In this document: positions 50,948 through 60,608 of the stretch, in pieces | How positions within the stretch are numbered: the stretch's first letter is position 1 | Layout: every line of letters starts with the position of its first letter | Source: Bacteroidales bacterium | GTDB taxonomy: Bacteria > Bacteroidota > Bacteroidia > Bacteroidales > F082 | Assembly: GCA_017394865.1 (NCBI GenBank) | Contig: JAFPWT010000011.1 | Location: 141,303-205,302 of the forward strand | Reading direction: 5' to 3' | Length of the DNA stretch: 64,000 bases | The notes under the pieces: generated by a model | Databases searched by the model: none | Seen by the model: only the letters and a program-made list of their open reading frames with translations | What the model was told of the DNA's origin: nothing | Translations under genes and position numbers: made by a program

Positions 50948-51745
50948 ATGAAAAAAACAAATTTTGCGATCCTGTCGCTCTTGACGGCGGGCATCTTGAC
51001 GTTGGCCCTGACGGGCTTCAAAACACTTGGTAAACCCCATAAACAGCCTCTTAAGGTGGAACGGCAGAATCTTATGCTGCAACACATGGTAGGCAACATC
51101 CCTTCCGAGGATTTCGACATTGGCATCATGATGGATATACCCGTGAGCGGCCCGACTATTCTGGTGGACTCTGTCACTCGTCTGCTGAACCAATCCCTTT
51201 ACAATTTCTTTGACGACAAAATGGATCCACGCTTCACCCCCGATGAGGTGTACTGCCCCGATGGGAAACGCGTGCTCCAACATTACCGCGAGGCCTACAG
51301 TCCTTATATCGAGGATACCTGCGAATTCCATGGCTGTTGCTCTACTTTCGATTTTCTAAGCGTTACGATGGTCGAGCAAACCGAGTCGTTTGTGACCTAC
51401 CAGGTCTCCGACTATTTTATCGGTGAGGGCGACTGCAACTATTTGAAATGGGTTACCTTTGACAAACGTGACGGGCATCGGCTTCGCCAGGTGATCAACG
51501 ACAAGGATATCCCCGAACTCCTCAAGACTGCCGGCGAAACAGAATATAACGTATGGTTTGAAGCTGAATACGATCTCTTGGAAGGCTATGAGATCGCCTG
51601 GAGGTGTGACTTCGGCTTGACTACCGACTCGTTGCGGTGCCAATATTTCCTTGCCCCGGGCATCGTCGATACTTTTACGCTCGACATGGAATCGGTTCGC
51701 CTGTTTCTCACCGACGAGGCCAAAGAACTGTTGAAAGAAGAATGA
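50948..51745 (+). CDS. Exported RsiV/DUF3298-like protein
   Basis: 265 residues with an N-terminal signal or anchor (FAILSLLTAGILTLALTGF). The pattern FDIGIMMDIPVSGPTILVDSVTRLLNQSLYNFF, then VTYQVSDYFIGEGDCNYLKWVTFDKRDGHRLRQVINDKDIPELLK, resembles the DUF3298/RsiV extracytoplasmic domain (lysozyme-binding in Bacillus RsiV). It has no cytoplasmic anti-sigma part. The ligand is unknown. The stop overlaps the next start (ATGA). Confidence 0.6.
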   Translation: MKKTNFAILSLLTAGILTLALTGFKTLGKPHKQPLKVERQNLMLQHMVGNIPSEDFDIGIMMDIPVSGPTILVDSVTRLLNQSLYNFFDDKMDPRFTPDEVYCPDGKRVLQHYREAYSPYIEDTCEFHGCCSTFDFLSVTMVEQTESFVTYQVSDYFIGEGDCNYLKWVTFDKRDGHRLRQVINDKDIPELLKTAGETEYNVWFEAEYDLLEGYEIAWRCDFGLTTDSLRCQYFLAPGIVDTFTLDMESVRLFLTDEAKELLKEE

Positions 51746-52101
51746 AAGCTATGTTTGCGAGTATTCCTTGGAGAACGATTGTCCACTACGGGCTTCACTT
51801 TGTAGCTCCTATTCTGCTTGCGCTTTTTTTCAGGAAAGACCGTCGCTTGAAAGCATATCTGGTGATGTTGGCGACTATGGTGGTTGATGTCGATCACCTG
51901 TTTGCCAACCCGATTTTTGATCCGAATCGGATGAGCATAGGCTTCCATCCGTTGCATTCCTATTATGCTATTGCTGTTTATGTGATCATGTGTTTCCTCC
52001 CATATGAGAAGATGCACTGGCCGTGGTGGCTTCGTGCCGTTGGTATCGGTTTGGTGTTCCATATGTTCACCGACTGGCAGGATTTTGTTTTATGGCAGTA
52101 A
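51742..52101 (+). CDS. DUF6122-like membrane protein
   Basis: 119 residues with four hydrophobic segments and polar His/Asp positions: HYGLHFVAPIL, VVDVDHLFANP, FHPLHSYYAI and FHMFTDWQDF. This pattern is shared with small membrane-bound metal-dependent hydrolase families (YdjM/DUF6122). The ATG at 51742 overlaps the preceding stop, so the two are translated together; the earlier in-frame start at 51637 lies inside the previous gene. Substrate unknown. Confidence 0.7.
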   Translation: MKAMFASIPWRTIVHYGLHFVAPILLALFFRKDRRLKAYLVMLATMVVDVDHLFANPIFDPNRMSIGFHPLHSYYAIAVYVIMCFLPYEKMHWPWWLRAVGIGLVFHMFTDWQDFVLWQ

Positions 52102-52126
52102 AATGAAGTTTTAAAAGATAATAAAT

Positions 52127-52531
52127 ATGAGACAAGTAAAATTATTAATAATCGCCCTGTTGCTCGTTGTTGGTGGAACGGTTGCGGCGCAGACTAAATC
52201 CGAAGTTCAGGAGGTCCTTGAACAGTTTTGTACGGCGTACTATGATAACTTCTTTGCTCCTCGTCAATATGTGGTGGGGACATTGAGGGTTACCTCCATT
52301 GATATTGATAAGGCGAACGAGAAAATTAGGGTTAGGGGAACTCATACCTGTCGTGGACGACATGTCCCGCTTTTTGGGAGAAAGACCTATGAAGGGCGCG
52401 AATTCAAGGCTGAGATAATGCCTGCAAGATCAGGGCTCAGAGTTAAGTTTTGGAGATGGTATGCCCCTGATCTTCCTAGACAGGAGGGGTATTGGGAAGG
52501 CCCATGTGAAAAAAGTTTTATTCCTGATTAA
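52127..52531 (+). CDS. Small exported protein of unknown function
   Basis: 134 residues. The signal peptide is MRQVKLLIIALLLVVGGTVAAQ. The mature part has one amphipathic helix (EVQEVLEQFCTAYYDNFFA) and beta-strands with IRVRGTHTCRGRHVPLFGRKTYEGREFKAEIM. Two Cys could form a disulfide. I do not recognise the family. It sits 25 bp after the DUF6122-like gene and 9 bp before the patatin gene, in a same-strand run. Confidence 0.7.
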   Translation: MRQVKLLIIALLLVVGGTVAAQTKSEVQEVLEQFCTAYYDNFFAPRQYVVGTLRVTSIDIDKANEKIRVRGTHTCRGRHVPLFGRKTYEGREFKAEIMPARSGLRVKFWRWYAPDLPRQEGYWEGPCEKSFIPD

Positions 52532-52540
52532 TAATTTGCC

Positions 52541-53368
52541 ATGAAGAACTTTAGATATTTTCTTTTGCTGGTGATTCTTTTAGCGACGATGCCCATCTTT
52601 GCCGGTCGGCCAAAAGTCGGCTTGGCGCTTGGGGGCGGTGGTGCAAAAGGTGCAGCAACCATTGGCGTGCTGAAGGTGATCGAGGCTGCTGGAATTAAAG
52701 TGGATTATATCTCTGGGACGAGTATCGGCGCAATTGTCGGCGGACTGTATGCCGCGGGTTATTCTGCATCGGAATTGGAGACACTGTTCCTCTCCCAGGG
52801 ATGGCTTGATGTTGTAGAAGGTCATAGAGTGGAAGCCACGCTGAAAACGCTCCTCGAGGACCGTGGCGTCGTGCAGTTCAGGGATACGAAGATCCCGTTC
52901 AGGTGTGTTGCCGCCGAGGAGAACACCTTTGAAGAAGTCGTCCTTTCCAGCGGTACGCTGTATAAAGCCATTCGGGCTTCGATGTCAGTCCCGGAAATCT
53001 ATGAACCCGTGAAGTGGGGGAGTATGTATCTGGTGGACGGGGGCGTTGTCAATAATCTTCCTGTGGATGTGGTAAGAGACATGGGGGCGGATATCGTCAT
53101 TGCTGTCGACTTGCAGCAGAAGGGAAGTATCGGACTTGGACTTTCGACAAAAGGCGGTGTTTTCGGTTGGTCGTTTAAGCGCCCCGATGTGAAACGGCAT
53201 ACTCAGAGTGTAAAGGATGCCGATGTTTACATCCATCCGAATCTGAAGAGATTTACCGCTGCCAATTTTGGCCACAGAGACTGCCAGCAGATGTTGAATT
53301 TAGGAGAGGAGGAAGCGAGACGTCACTGGGACGAGTTGATAGAGATCAGGAACAGGCAAAGGTATTAG
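52541..53368 (+). CDS. Patatin-like phospholipase with signal peptide
   Basis: 275 residues. A signal peptide (FLLLVILLATMPIFAG) is followed by a patatin domain with all catalytic elements: oxyanion-hole GGGGAKGAA, nucleophile Ser in SGTSIGAIVGG and Asp in VDGGVVNN. It hydrolyses acyl esters of lipids. It lacks the C-terminal POTRA-barrel part of the larger Bacteroidota patatins, so it is a free periplasmic or secreted form. It ends with a 4-bp overlap with a small convergent gene. Confidence 0.9.
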   Translation: MKNFRYFLLLVILLATMPIFAGRPKVGLALGGGGAKGAATIGVLKVIEAAGIKVDYISGTSIGAIVGGLYAAGYSASELETLFLSQGWLDVVEGHRVEATLKTLLEDRGVVQFRDTKIPFRCVAAEENTFEEVVLSSGTLYKAIRASMSVPEIYEPVKWGSMYLVDGGVVNNLPVDVVRDMGADIVIAVDLQQKGSIGLGLSTKGGVFGWSFKRPDVKRHTQSVKDADVYIHPNLKRFTAANFGHRDCQQMLNLGEEEARRHWDELIEIRNRQRY

Positions 53369-53532
53369 CTTTGGTGATCAGTGTCCTCTATTTCTTCGTC
53401 AGTTTCCTCTGAGGAAGGGTCGTTGTGTCGTCTCTTGTTAGAGATATACTGCGTTGCCTTGGCCAGCAATGCCCAAAGGACGAAAAAGGCGACAACGCCA
53501 ACAACCCAACCGATAATGATTTTCTTGACCAT
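53365..53532 (-). CDS. Small single-pass membrane protein
   Basis: 55 residues from the ATG at 53532. One membrane span (IIIGWVVGVVAFFVLWALLA) is followed by a basic and then very acidic tail (KRRHNDPSSEETDEEIEDTD). No family is recognised. It has its own -7 box (53548-53555) and converges on the patatin gene with a 4-bp stop overlap, which supports it being real. Confidence 0.55.
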   Translation of the reverse strand: MVKKIIIGWVVGVVAFFVLWALLAKATQYISNKRRHNDPSSEETDEEIEDTDHQS

Positions 53533-53547
53533 ATTAATATATAGGTG

Positions 53548-53555
53548 CAAAAATA
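53548..53555 (-). promoter_or_regulatory. -7 box TATTTTTG for the small membrane protein
   Basis: It lies 15 nt upstream of the ATG at 53532. Confidence 0.55.
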
Positions 53556-53608
53556 AAGAATTCCTTTAATTTTTTGCACCTATTTTTTGGATTCTTCAGA
53601 ATAATCCT

Positions 53609-53616
53609 TAAATTTG
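53609..53616 (+). promoter_or_regulatory. -7 box TAAATTTG for the gene at 53645
   Basis: It lies 28 nt before the ATG at 53645, with TTTTTTGG (53583-53590) about 20 bp upstream as a possible -33. Confidence 0.5.
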
Positions 53617-53644
53617 TACCTCAAAACTAAAAAATAGCATTGCC

Positions 53645-53974
53645 ATGAGTACCATTGACAACAATCCGGTTCACATCCTTTACGACGACAATAAGCTTCG
53701 CGAGGTCATCATGATGATCATGAATGGCCGTAATGACACGATGGGTATTACCTTTGTCAACCTTTGTTACCAAATCCTTCAGTTGGCCGAGCAGGAACAG
53801 ATGGTGGAGGGCAGTGAGGTGATGCACACCAGTAATGAGATCGCTCCGGAGGATCAAGTGCGCGTGAGTCGCGTGCTTTGGGAGCTCATTTGGGACAAAA
53901 AAATCTTCCTTCTTTTCGGCAGAAGTCCCCTCCTTGGATTAAGCAATGGAGAAGACCGTTTTGTGAAATACTGA
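53645..53974 (+). CDS. Small cytoplasmic protein of unknown function
   Basis: 109 residues, no signal peptide or membrane span. It is mainly helical (KLREVIMMIMNGRNDTMGITFVNLCYQILQLAEQEQ, then SRVLWELIWDKKIFLLFG), with a winged-helix-like feel to VRVSRVLWELIWDKKIFL. No family is recognised. It has its own promoter and is followed by a strong terminator. Confidence 0.65.
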   Translation: MSTIDNNPVHILYDDNKLREVIMMIMNGRNDTMGITFVNLCYQILQLAEQEQMVEGSEVMHTSNEIAPEDQVRVSRVLWELIWDKKIFLLFGRSPLLGLSNGEDRFVKY

Positions 53975-54018
53975 TTTCTTCGAGAATTTTTTTCCACAAA
54001 AAAACATCGTTGTTAACC

Positions 54019-54079
54019 AAGCGAAGCGTTCTTTTAAGACAATTTTTTTGGCTTTAAAGTGCGCTTCGCTTAATTTTTT
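54019..54079 (+). terminator. Terminator before the ribosomal operon
   Basis: AAGCGAAGCG (54019-54028) pairs perfectly with CGCTTCGCTT (54062-54071) and is followed by AATTTTTT. It isolates the rpsL promoter from the upstream gene. Confidence 0.75.
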
Positions 54080-54206
54080 CTGTTTATTTTGGCGGTCAAA
54101 AAGCATTAAATTCAAATTAACTAATTGATAATCAATAAATTAATCAAAAATTACTTTTTTTTTGAAAAATTTTATCAGAAACTGTTGTTGATAAAAGAAT
54201 TTGTTG

Positions 54207-54214
54207 TACTTTTG
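54207..54214 (+). promoter_or_regulatory. Main promoter of the rpsL ribosomal operon
   Basis: The -7 box TACTTTTG is preceded by TGTTG (54183-54187) at 19-bp spacing and by about 100 bp of almost pure A/T (54100-54180), resembling an UP-type element. Confidence 0.6.
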
Positions 54215-54488
54215 CGCCGCTGAATTAGTGAAAGGTTTATCCTTTTGAATAGATATGGTCGGGGACCTGAAAACTAAACCGTTATAGGTCTCTGCGCGAT
54301 GCGGACAAAAGTGTCAAAAATAGAGAAAGCATCGTGGGTTTATAGACTTCAGGCCTGAATTATGGCCGAAAATCTCCCTGACTACATCTTGAAAAACGTG
54401 AATCTTGAGCTGTGTTCAGCTTGAGCAAAGAAATATTTGTCCAAAAAAATAGGATTAAAAAACAAACAGTTAAACAAATTCTAACAAA
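54215..54488 (+). promoter_or_regulatory. Long structured 5' leader of the rpsL operon
   Basis: The region from about 54221 to the ATG at 54489 has no ORF or tRNA. It contains several potential hairpins: 54261-54268 with 54286-54293, the TTCAGGCCTGAA palindrome at 54348-54359, and 54405-54412 with 54417-54424 (GCTG-TGTT-CAGC core). The last ~50 nt are A-rich, a good initiation context in this phylum. A leader this long suggests regulation, such as ribosomal-protein feedback; this is inference. Together with 53975-54206 it forms the only gene-free stretch above 300 bp. Confidence 0.5.
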
Positions 54489-54878
54489 ATGCCGACTATT
54501 CAACAATTAGTGCGCAAAGGGCGCCAAAAATTGATCGACAAGAGCAAGTCTCCCGCGTTGGATTCATGCCCTCAGCGTCGCGGTGTGTGCGTTCGTGTTT
54601 ACACGACCACTCCTAAGAAGCCTAACTCAGCCATGAGAAAGGTGGCCAGGGTTCGTCTGACCAACCAGAAGGAAGTGAACGCTTACATCCCGGGCGAAGG
54701 CCACAACCTGCAGGAGCACTCTATCGTGATGATCAGAGGCGGCCGTGTCAAGGATCTTCCGGGTGTCCGTTACCACATCATCCGTGGTGCTCTGGATACC
54801 TCAGGTGTCGACGGACGTCGCCAGCGCAGATCCAAGTACGGTGCCAAGAGACCTAAGAAAACCGCCGCAAAGAAGTAA
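54489..54878 (+). CDS. rpsL: 30S ribosomal protein S12
   Basis: 129 residues. It lies at the decoding centre of the small subunit. The loops [11 protein letters not shown] (K43, K44) and [13 protein letters not shown] (K88) are the unmutated sites at which streptomycin resistance arises, so this allele looks wild type. It is first in the continuous ribosomal operon. Confidence 0.98.
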   Translation: MPTIQQLVRKGRQKLIDKSKSPALDSCPQRRGVCVRVYTTTPKKPNSAMRKVARVRLTNQKEVNAYIPGEGHNLQEHSIVMIRGGRVKDLPGVRYHIIRGALDTSGVDGRRQRRSKYGAKRPKKTAAKK

Positions 54879-54910
54879 GAGGCAAGTAAACAATTAAGAC
54901 TTTTTGAGAA

Positions 54911-55378
54911 ATGAGAAAAGCAAAACCAAAGAAGAGAATCATCCTTCCGGATCCTAAGTACAATGACGTGCAGGTCACGAAGTTCGTGAACAACATCATG
55001 CTCAAAGGAAAGAAGAATCTGGCTTATGAGATTTTCTACGAAGCTATGGACATCATTGAGGAGAAACTCAATGAGAATCCCGTCGAGGTGTGGAAGAAGG
55101 CTCTGGCCAACGTCACCCCTCAGGTCGAGGTCCGCAGCCGCCGTATCGGTGGTGCCACCTTCCAGATTCCTTCAGAAATCCGTCCTGCCCGTAAGCAGAG
55201 CATCGGTATGAAGAACCTGATCAACTACGCTCGTAAACGTCACGAGAAGTCGATGGCCCTGAAGCTCGCTTCTGAAATCATGCAAGCCTACAAGGAAGAG
55301 GGTGCAGCCTTCAAGAAGAAGGAAGAGATCCACCGTATGGCCGATGCCAACAAGGCCTTCTCGCACTTCAGATTCTAA
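54911..55378 (+). CDS. rpsG: 30S ribosomal protein S7
   Basis: 155 residues. It is a primary 16S rRNA-binding protein of the 30S head and a known translational repressor of the str operon in Escherichia coli. Family motifs [17 protein letters not shown] and [16 protein letters not shown] are clear. It sits between rpsL (32-bp gap) and fusA (21-bp gap). Confidence 0.98.
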   Translation: MRKAKPKKRIILPDPKYNDVQVTKFVNNIMLKGKKNLAYEIFYEAMDIIEEKLNENPVEVWKKALANVTPQVEVRSRRIGGATFQIPSEIRPARKQSIGMKNLINYARKRHEKSMALKLASEIMQAYKEEGAAFKKKEEIHRMADANKAFSHFRF

Positions 55379-55399
55379 TAAAGAAAGGTATTAGCAACA

Positions 55400-57523
55400 A
55401 TGGCAAACGTCCTTGAAAATATGACCAACCTCAGCCTCACGCGTAATATCGGCATCATGGCTCACATCGATGCCGGTAAGACGACGACGACCGAGCGTAT
55501 CCTCTATTATACAGGACGTAGCCATAAGATCGGTGAGGTTCACGACGGTGCTGCCACCATGGACTGGATGGTCCAGGAGCAGGAACGCGGAATCACCATT
55601 ACTTCAGCTGCCACCACGGTGTACTGGCATCTCAACAATGAGGCTTACAAGATCAACATCATCGACACCCCCGGCCATGTGGATTTCACAGTGGAAGTGG
55701 AGCGCTCGCTCCGCGTCCTCGATGGCGCTATCGCCATCTTCTGCGCCGTGGGCGGCGTCGAGCCTCAGTCAGAGACCGTGTGGCACCAGGCTGACAAGTA
55801 CAGAGTGCCCCGTATTTGCTTTGTGAACAAGATGGACCGTGCCGGTGCCGACTTTTATAAGGTCATCGACGAGATCCGTGAGCGTTTGCACGCCAATCCT
55901 GTTCCGCTTCAGCTGCCCATCGGCGTCGAAGACAGCTTCGTCGGCGTGGTCGATCTGCTGAAAAACAAAGCTTACGTGTGGGACGAGGAAGACAACGGCT
56001 CGCATTTCGAGGAAGTCGCCATCCCCGATGACATGAAAGAAGAGGTAGCCAAATACCGCACCATGATCATCGAAGGCGCCGCCGAAGACAACGAGGCCTT
56101 GTTCGAGAAATACATGGAAGACCCCGACAGCATCACTGAGGAAGAGCTGATCGCCCAGCTCCGCAAGGAGACCCTGGAACTCAACATCTGCCCTGTGTTC
56201 TGCGGCGCTTCCTTCAAGAACAAAGGCGTGCAGATGCTCCTTGACGGCATCGTCAACTATCTGCCGAGCCCGCTCGATGTCGACCATGTGACCGGCATCA
56301 ACCCCAAGACCGAACAAGAGGAAATCCGCAAAGCCGACCCCGAGGGTCCGTTCTGCGCTCTGGCATTCAAGATCGCCACTGATCCTTTTGTCGGTCGTCT
56401 TTGTTTCTTCCGCGTCTACTCAGGCACCCTGAAAGCCGGCGAAACCGTCTTGAACACTGGCACGGGCAAACGCGAACGCATCGCCAAGATCGTTCAGATG
56501 AACGCCAACAAGCAGACTCCCATGGAGGAGATCTCAGCTGGCGACATCGCCGCCGCCATCGGCTTCAAGACCATCCGTACCGGCGATACTTTGACCGTCG
56601 AAAACAAACCGCTGGTGCTCGAGAACATCAAGTTCCCCGACCCGGTGGTGAATGTCGCGATCGAGCCTAAGACAACTGCTGATATCGACAAGATGGAGTC
56701 CTCTCTCGCCAAGCTGGTGGAGGAGGACCCCACCTTGTTTGTACACCTCGACGAAAACTCGGGACAGACCATACTTTCAGGTATGGGCGAATTACACCTT
56801 GATATTATTATCGACCGTCTCAGAAGAGAATTTGGCGTTGAAGTCAACCAGGGTCGTCCACAGGTCGCATATAAGGAAACCTTTACATTCACAATTCAGC
56901 ACCGTGAAGTCTATAAAAAACAGACCGGTGGCAAGGGTAAATTCGCTGACATTGAGTTCACTATGGGTCCCGCTGACGAGGGTGTCAACGGTTTGCAGTT
57001 TGTTGATGAAGTTAAGAACGGTGCCATTCCGCGCGAGTTCATGCAGGCTGTCGAGAAAGGCTTCAAGGGAGCCCTCTCCAACGGCGTGCTTGCAGGCTTC
57101 CCCGTGGAAAGCGCCAAAGTTGTCGTCACCGACGGTTCGTTCCATCCAGTCGACAGCGACGCCCTCTCGTTCGAGTCGTGCGCGCGCATCGGCTTCAAAG
57201 AGGCTGGCCTCAAGGCAGGCCCCGTCCTCACGGAACCTATCATGCGAGTCGAGATTCATTGCCCTGACGAATACATTGGAGATGTCACGGGCGATCTGAA
57301 CAAGAAGAGATCCATCTTGCGCGAGGTCAATGCCAATATCGGCTTTCAGGTCATCAAGGCCGACGTGCCGCTGGCGGAGATGTTCGGTTACATCACTACG
57401 CTGCGCTCGATCACCTCGGGCCATGCCACGTTCAACATGGAGATCAGCCATTATGCTCCGGTGCCTGCAGCCATTGCCGACATCGTGATTAAAAAAGCAA
57501 AAGGAATCTATTTTATTAATTAA
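55400..57523 (+). CDS. fusA: Elongation factor G
   Basis: 707 residues. It is the GTPase that drives translocation and, with RRF, ribosome recycling. GTP-binding motifs [17 protein letters not shown] and NKMDRAGAD are present, followed by domains II-V with the tip sequence of domain IV intact (GVLAGFPVE). tuf, which follows fusA in many bacteria, is absent; rpsJ comes next after 29 bp. Confidence 0.98.
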   Translation: MANVLENMTNLSLTRNIGIMAHIDAGKTTTTERILYYTGRSHKIGEVHDGAATMDWMVQEQERGITITSAATTVYWHLNNEAYKINIIDTPGHVDFTVEVERSLRVLDGAIAIFCAVGGVEPQSETVWHQADKYRVPRICFVNKMDRAGADFYKVIDEIRERLHANPVPLQLPIGVEDSFVGVVDLLKNKAYVWDEEDNGSHFEEVAIPDDMKEEVAKYRTMIIEGAAEDNEALFEKYMEDPDSITEEELIAQLRKETLELNICPVFCGASFKNKGVQMLLDGIVNYLPSPLDVDHVTGINPKTEQEEIRKADPEGPFCALAFKIATDPFVGRLCFFRVYSGTLKAGETVLNTGTGKRERIAKIVQMNANKQTPMEEISAGDIAAAIGFKTIRTGDTLTVENKPLVLENIKFPDPVVNVAIEPKTTADIDKMESSLAKLVEEDPTLFVHLDENSGQTILSGMGELHLDIIIDRLRREFGVEVNQGRPQVAYKETFTFTIQHREVYKKQTGGKGKFADIEFTMGPADEGVNGLQFVDEVKNGAIPREFMQAVEKGFKGALSNGVLAGFPVESAKVVVTDGSFHPVDSDALSFESCARIGFKEAGLKAGPVLTEPIMRVEIHCPDEYIGDVTGDLNKKRSILREVNANIGFQVIKADVPLAEMFGYITTLRSITSGHATFNMEISHYAPVPAAIADIVIKKAKGIYFIN

Positions 57524-57552
57524 GAAATCAAATCTTATAAATAATAATTATT

Positions 57553-57858
57553 GTGAGCCAGAGAATTAGAATTAAATTGAAATCGCATGATCACAACTTG
57601 GTTGACAAGTCAGCCCAGAAGATTGTGAACACGATTAAGTTGACTGGAGCAGTTGTCAGCGGTCCCATTCCGTTGCCGACAAACAAGAAGATCTTCACCG
57701 TCTTGCGTTCCACCTTCGTTCACAAGAAGTCAAGAGAGCAGTTCGAGCTTTCGACTTACAAGCGTTTGCTCGATATCTACAACTCGACTTCACAGACGAT
57801 CGACGCACTGATGAAACTGGAGCTCCCCAGCGGTGTAGAAGTAGAAATCAAATTGTAA
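57553..57858 (+). CDS. rpsJ: 30S ribosomal protein S10 (GTG start)
   Basis: 101 residues. The start codon is GTG at 57553, the only non-ATG start in this operon. The family start [20 protein letters not shown] and the [29 protein letters not shown] region are clear. It binds the 30S head and is also a transcription antitermination factor (NusE). Confidence 0.97.
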   Translation: MSQRIRIKLKSHDHNLVDKSAQKIVNTIKLTGAVVSGPIPLPTNKKIFTVLRSTFVHKKSREQFELSTYKRLLDIYNSTSQTIDALMKLELPSGVEVEIKL

Positions 57859-57898
57859 TTAAACCTATCTAGTACAAAAAAATTAAAGCTAAGTAGCA

Positions 57899-58528
57899 AT
57901 GTCAGGATTACTAGGAAAAAAGATTGGGATGACGAGCATCTACGACGAAGCCGGTAAGATGATCCCCGTTACGGTCATCGAGGCAGGTCCTTGCGTGGTC
58001 ACCCAAGTCAGAACGATTGAGAAAGACGGTTACAGCGCCATCCAGTTAGGTTTCGACGAGAAGAAGGTGAAGAACACCTCCAAGGCTGAGCAAGGTCACT
58101 TTGCCAAGGCCAACACGACTCCTAAGAAACTGGTGCGCGAGTTCACGCGTTTCGAAGAAGGCCACAGAAAACAATTAGGCGAAACGCTCACCGTCGATGT
58201 GTTCATGGAAGGCGAGTTTGTCGATGTCAGCGGCATCAGCAAAGGTAAAGGCTTCCAGGGCGTTGTGAAACGTCATCATTTCAATGGCGTTGGTCAAGCA
58301 ACTCACGGTCAGCACAACCGTTTGAGAAAACCGGGTTCCATCGGTGCCTGCGCTTATCCTTCGAGAGTGTTCAAAGGATTGCGCATGGGTGGTCAGATGG
58401 GTAACCATAAGGTAAAGGTCACTAACTTGCAGATCGTGAAGATCGATGCTAGCAAGAATTTGTTAGTCGTGAAGGGCGCCGTTCCGGGCCATAAGAATGG
58501 ATATTTAATGATTGAGAGATGGAGTTAA
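57899..58528 (+). CDS. rplC: 50S ribosomal protein L3
   Basis: 209 residues. It is a primary 23S binder reaching toward the peptidyl-transferase centre. [15 protein letters not shown], the loop [35 protein letters not shown] and the end [16 protein letters not shown] are typical. The stop lies 10 bp inside rplD, so the two are coupled. Confidence 0.98.
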   Translation: MSGLLGKKIGMTSIYDEAGKMIPVTVIEAGPCVVTQVRTIEKDGYSAIQLGFDEKKVKNTSKAEQGHFAKANTTPKKLVREFTRFEEGHRKQLGETLTVDVFMEGEFVDVSGISKGKGFQGVVKRHHFNGVGQATHGQHNRLRKPGSIGACAYPSRVFKGLRMGGQMGNHKVKVTNLQIVKIDASKNLLVVKGAVPGHKNGYLMIERWS

Positions 58529-59145
58529 CAGTTTATAACATCAAAGGCGAAGACACCGGCCGCAAGGTCCAGCTCAACGACAGCATCTACGCTGTTGAAC
58601 CCAACGAGCATGTCATGTATCTGGCAGTGAAGCAATATCTCGCTGACCAGCGTCAAGGAACTCACAAGTCAAAGGAACGCAGCGAACTCTCCGGCAGCAC
58701 TCGCAAACTCTTCCGTCAGAAGGGTACCGGCGGTGCCCGTCGTGGCGACATCAACTCTCCTCTGCTGAGAGGCGGTGCCCGCGTGTTCGGTCCCAAGCCC
58801 CGCGACTATAGTTTCAAACTGAACAAGAAGGTCAAGGCTCTTGCCCGCAAGTCGGCCCTCACCTGCAAAGTCAACGACAACGAGATCGTCGTCGTGGAAG
58901 ACTTCACGTTCGATGCCATCAAGACGAAGCAGATGGTTGAGGTTCTCAACAGCTTCAAAGTCAACGGCAAGAGAAACATGTTTGTGTTTGCCGAACCCGA
59001 CCGCAACGTGGTGCTGTCTGCACGCAACATCCAGCGCACCGAGGTGGTTCTGGCCCGCAACCTGAACACTTATGATATTCTGAATGCCAAGAAGATCTTC
59101 ATCACCGAGAGTGCTCTGAAGCCTATTGACGAGATTCTTGGATAA
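58519..59145 (+). CDS. rplD: 50S ribosomal protein L4
   Basis: 208 residues. It lines the nascent-peptide tunnel and represses the S10 operon in Escherichia coli. The tunnel loop [36 protein letters not shown] is intact. The start overlaps rplC by 10 bp. The leader-binding regulation known in Gammaproteobacteria cannot be assumed here. Confidence 0.98.
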   Translation: MELTVYNIKGEDTGRKVQLNDSIYAVEPNEHVMYLAVKQYLADQRQGTHKSKERSELSGSTRKLFRQKGTGGARRGDINSPLLRGGARVFGPKPRDYSFKLNKKVKALARKSALTCKVNDNEIVVVEDFTFDAIKTKQMVEVLNSFKVNGKRNMFVFAEPDRNVVLSARNIQRTEVVLARNLNTYDILNAKKIFITESALKPIDEILG

Positions 59146-59172
59146 TGTTTAACTTTTAAAACACGAAAAGAG

Positions 59173-59463
59173 ATGATTATCATAAAGAAACCCGTCATTA
59201 CAGAGAAAATGACCGCAATAAGCGAAAAGCTTAACCGCTATGCTTTCATCGTTGACAAGCGCGCCAACAAGCTTCAGATCAAGAAGGCTGTTGAAGACAT
59301 CTACGGTGTGAAGGTCGCCGCCGTCAACACGATGAATTACGAAGGAAAGTCAAAGTCACGCTACACCAAGAGCGGTGTCATTACCGGCAAGGCCAGTGAT
59401 ACCAAGAAGGCTATTGTGACGTTGGCTGAAGGTGAAACAATTGACTTTTTTAGCAATATCTGA
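59173..59463 (+). CDS. rplW: 50S ribosomal protein L23
   Basis: 96 residues. It lies at the tunnel exit and docks trigger factor and [16 protein letters not shown], the [26 protein letters not shown] core and a short extended loop are typical. It is followed by rplB after 2 bp. Confidence 0.97.
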   Translation: MIIIKKPVITEKMTAISEKLNRYAFIVDKRANKLQIKKAVEDIYGVKVAAVNTMNYEGKSKSRYTKSGVITGKASDTKKAIVTLAEGETIDFFSNI

Positions 59464-59465
59464 AA

Positions 59466-60290
59466 ATGGCTTTAAAGAAATATAAACCTACGACACCAGG
59501 TCAGCGTTTCAAGGTTTTGAGCGCTTTCGACGAGATTACGACCGATAAACCGGAAAAGTCATTGCTTGCTCCCAAGAAGAGCACCGGTGGCCGTAACTCC
59601 AGTGGTAAAATGACTGTTCGCTACAGAGGTGGCGGACACAAACAGATGTACAGAATCATCGACTTCAAGCGTGACAAGGACGGCGTTCCGGGCATCGTGA
59701 AGACTATCGAATACGACCCGAACCGTACTGCTCGCATCGCCTTGGTATTCTACAAGGACGGCGAGAAGCGTTACATCATCGCCCCTGCCGGTCTGAAGGT
59801 CGGTCAGGAAGTCATCAGCGGCAAGGGAGTCCAGCCCAACGTTGGCAACACCTTGTTCCTGAGCGAAGTCCCCTTCGGTACGATTGTTCACAACATCGAG
59901 TTGCGTCCCGGTCAGGGCGCCAAGATGGCAAGAAGCGCCGGCAGCTATGCACAGCTGATGTCGCGTGAAGGCAAATACGCCATCCTTCGTATGCCCTCTG
60001 GCGAGACTCGTATGATTCTCCAGGCTTGCAAAGCCACGATCGGTTCGGTTTCCAACGGAGACCACAACCTTGAGAAGTCAGGTAAGGCTGGCCGCAGCCG
60101 CTGGTTGGGCCGCCGTCCTCACAACCGTGGTGTTGTCATGAACCCTGTCGATCACCCGATGGGTGGTGGCGAAGGTCGTGCCTCCGGCGGTCACCCGCGT
60201 TCACGCAAGGGTTTGCCGGCAAAGGGCTACAAGACCCGTTCACCAAAGGCTGCCTCAAGCAAGTACATTATCGAAAGAAGAAAGAAGTAA
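59466..60290 (+). CDS. rplB: 50S ribosomal protein L2
   Basis: 274 residues. It is needed for subunit association and peptidyl transfer. The C-terminal segment [20 protein letters not shown] carries the conserved His of the peptidyl-transferase region. N- and C-terminal basic tails are complete. Confidence 0.98.
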   Translation: MALKKYKPTTPGQRFKVLSAFDEITTDKPEKSLLAPKKSTGGRNSSGKMTVRYRGGGHKQMYRIIDFKRDKDGVPGIVKTIEYDPNRTARIALVFYKDGEKRYIIAPAGLKVGQEVISGKGVQPNVGNTLFLSEVPFGTIVHNIELRPGQGAKMARSAGSYAQLMSREGKYAILRMPSGETRMILQACKATIGSVSNGDHNLEKSGKAGRSRWLGRRPHNRGVVMNPVDHPMGGGEGRASGGHPRSRKGLPAKGYKTRSPKAASSKYIIERRKK

Positions 60291-60314
60291 TCATCAGGAA
60301 AATCGCATAATACT

Positions 60315-60593
60315 ATGAGTAGATCATTAAAAAAAGGCCCGTACATCCACTACAAACTCTATCAGAGAGTGATGGAAAACGTTGAAAGCGGCAAGAAGAC
60401 CGTTATCAAGACATGGTCAAGAGCATCCATGATTTCTCCTGATTTCGTCGGACAGACCATCGCCGTCCACAATGGCAACAAGTTCATCCCGGTTTATGTG
60501 ACTGAGAACATGGTTGGCCACAAACTCGGCGAGTTCGCCCCGACCCGTATCTTCAGAGGTCATGCCGGTAACAAAGATAAAGGTAACAAGTAA
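60315..60593 (+). CDS. rpsS: 30S ribosomal protein S19
   Basis: 92 residues. It is in the 30S head, close to the P-site tRNA and bridge B1. [39 protein letters not shown] and [14 protein letters not shown] are diagnostic. The next gene, rplV, has an unusual canonical Shine-Dalgarno site. Confidence 0.97.
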   Translation: MSRSLKKGPYIHYKLYQRVMENVESGKKTVIKTWSRASMISPDFVGQTIAVHNGNKFIPVYVTENMVGHKLGEFAPTRIFRGHAGNKDKGNK

Positions 60594-60594
60594 T

Positions 60595-60600
60595 AGGAGG
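60595..60600 (+). promoter_or_regulatory. Canonical Shine-Dalgarno AGGAGG before rplV
   Basis: AGGAGG lies 8 nt before the rplV ATG at 60609. No other gene of this operon has a full match. In Bacteroidota the anti-SD is masked by bS21, bS18 and bS6, so a full site is uncommon. Confidence 0.8.
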
Positions 60601-60608
60601 ACGTAACA

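Noticed and set aside
53975-54206. A possible small RNA or ORF in the A/T-rich stretch before the ribosomal operon.
   Set aside because: Apart from the terminator hairpin and the A/T-rich promoter upstream region I find no start-stop frame of reasonable length and no separate promoter-terminator pair.
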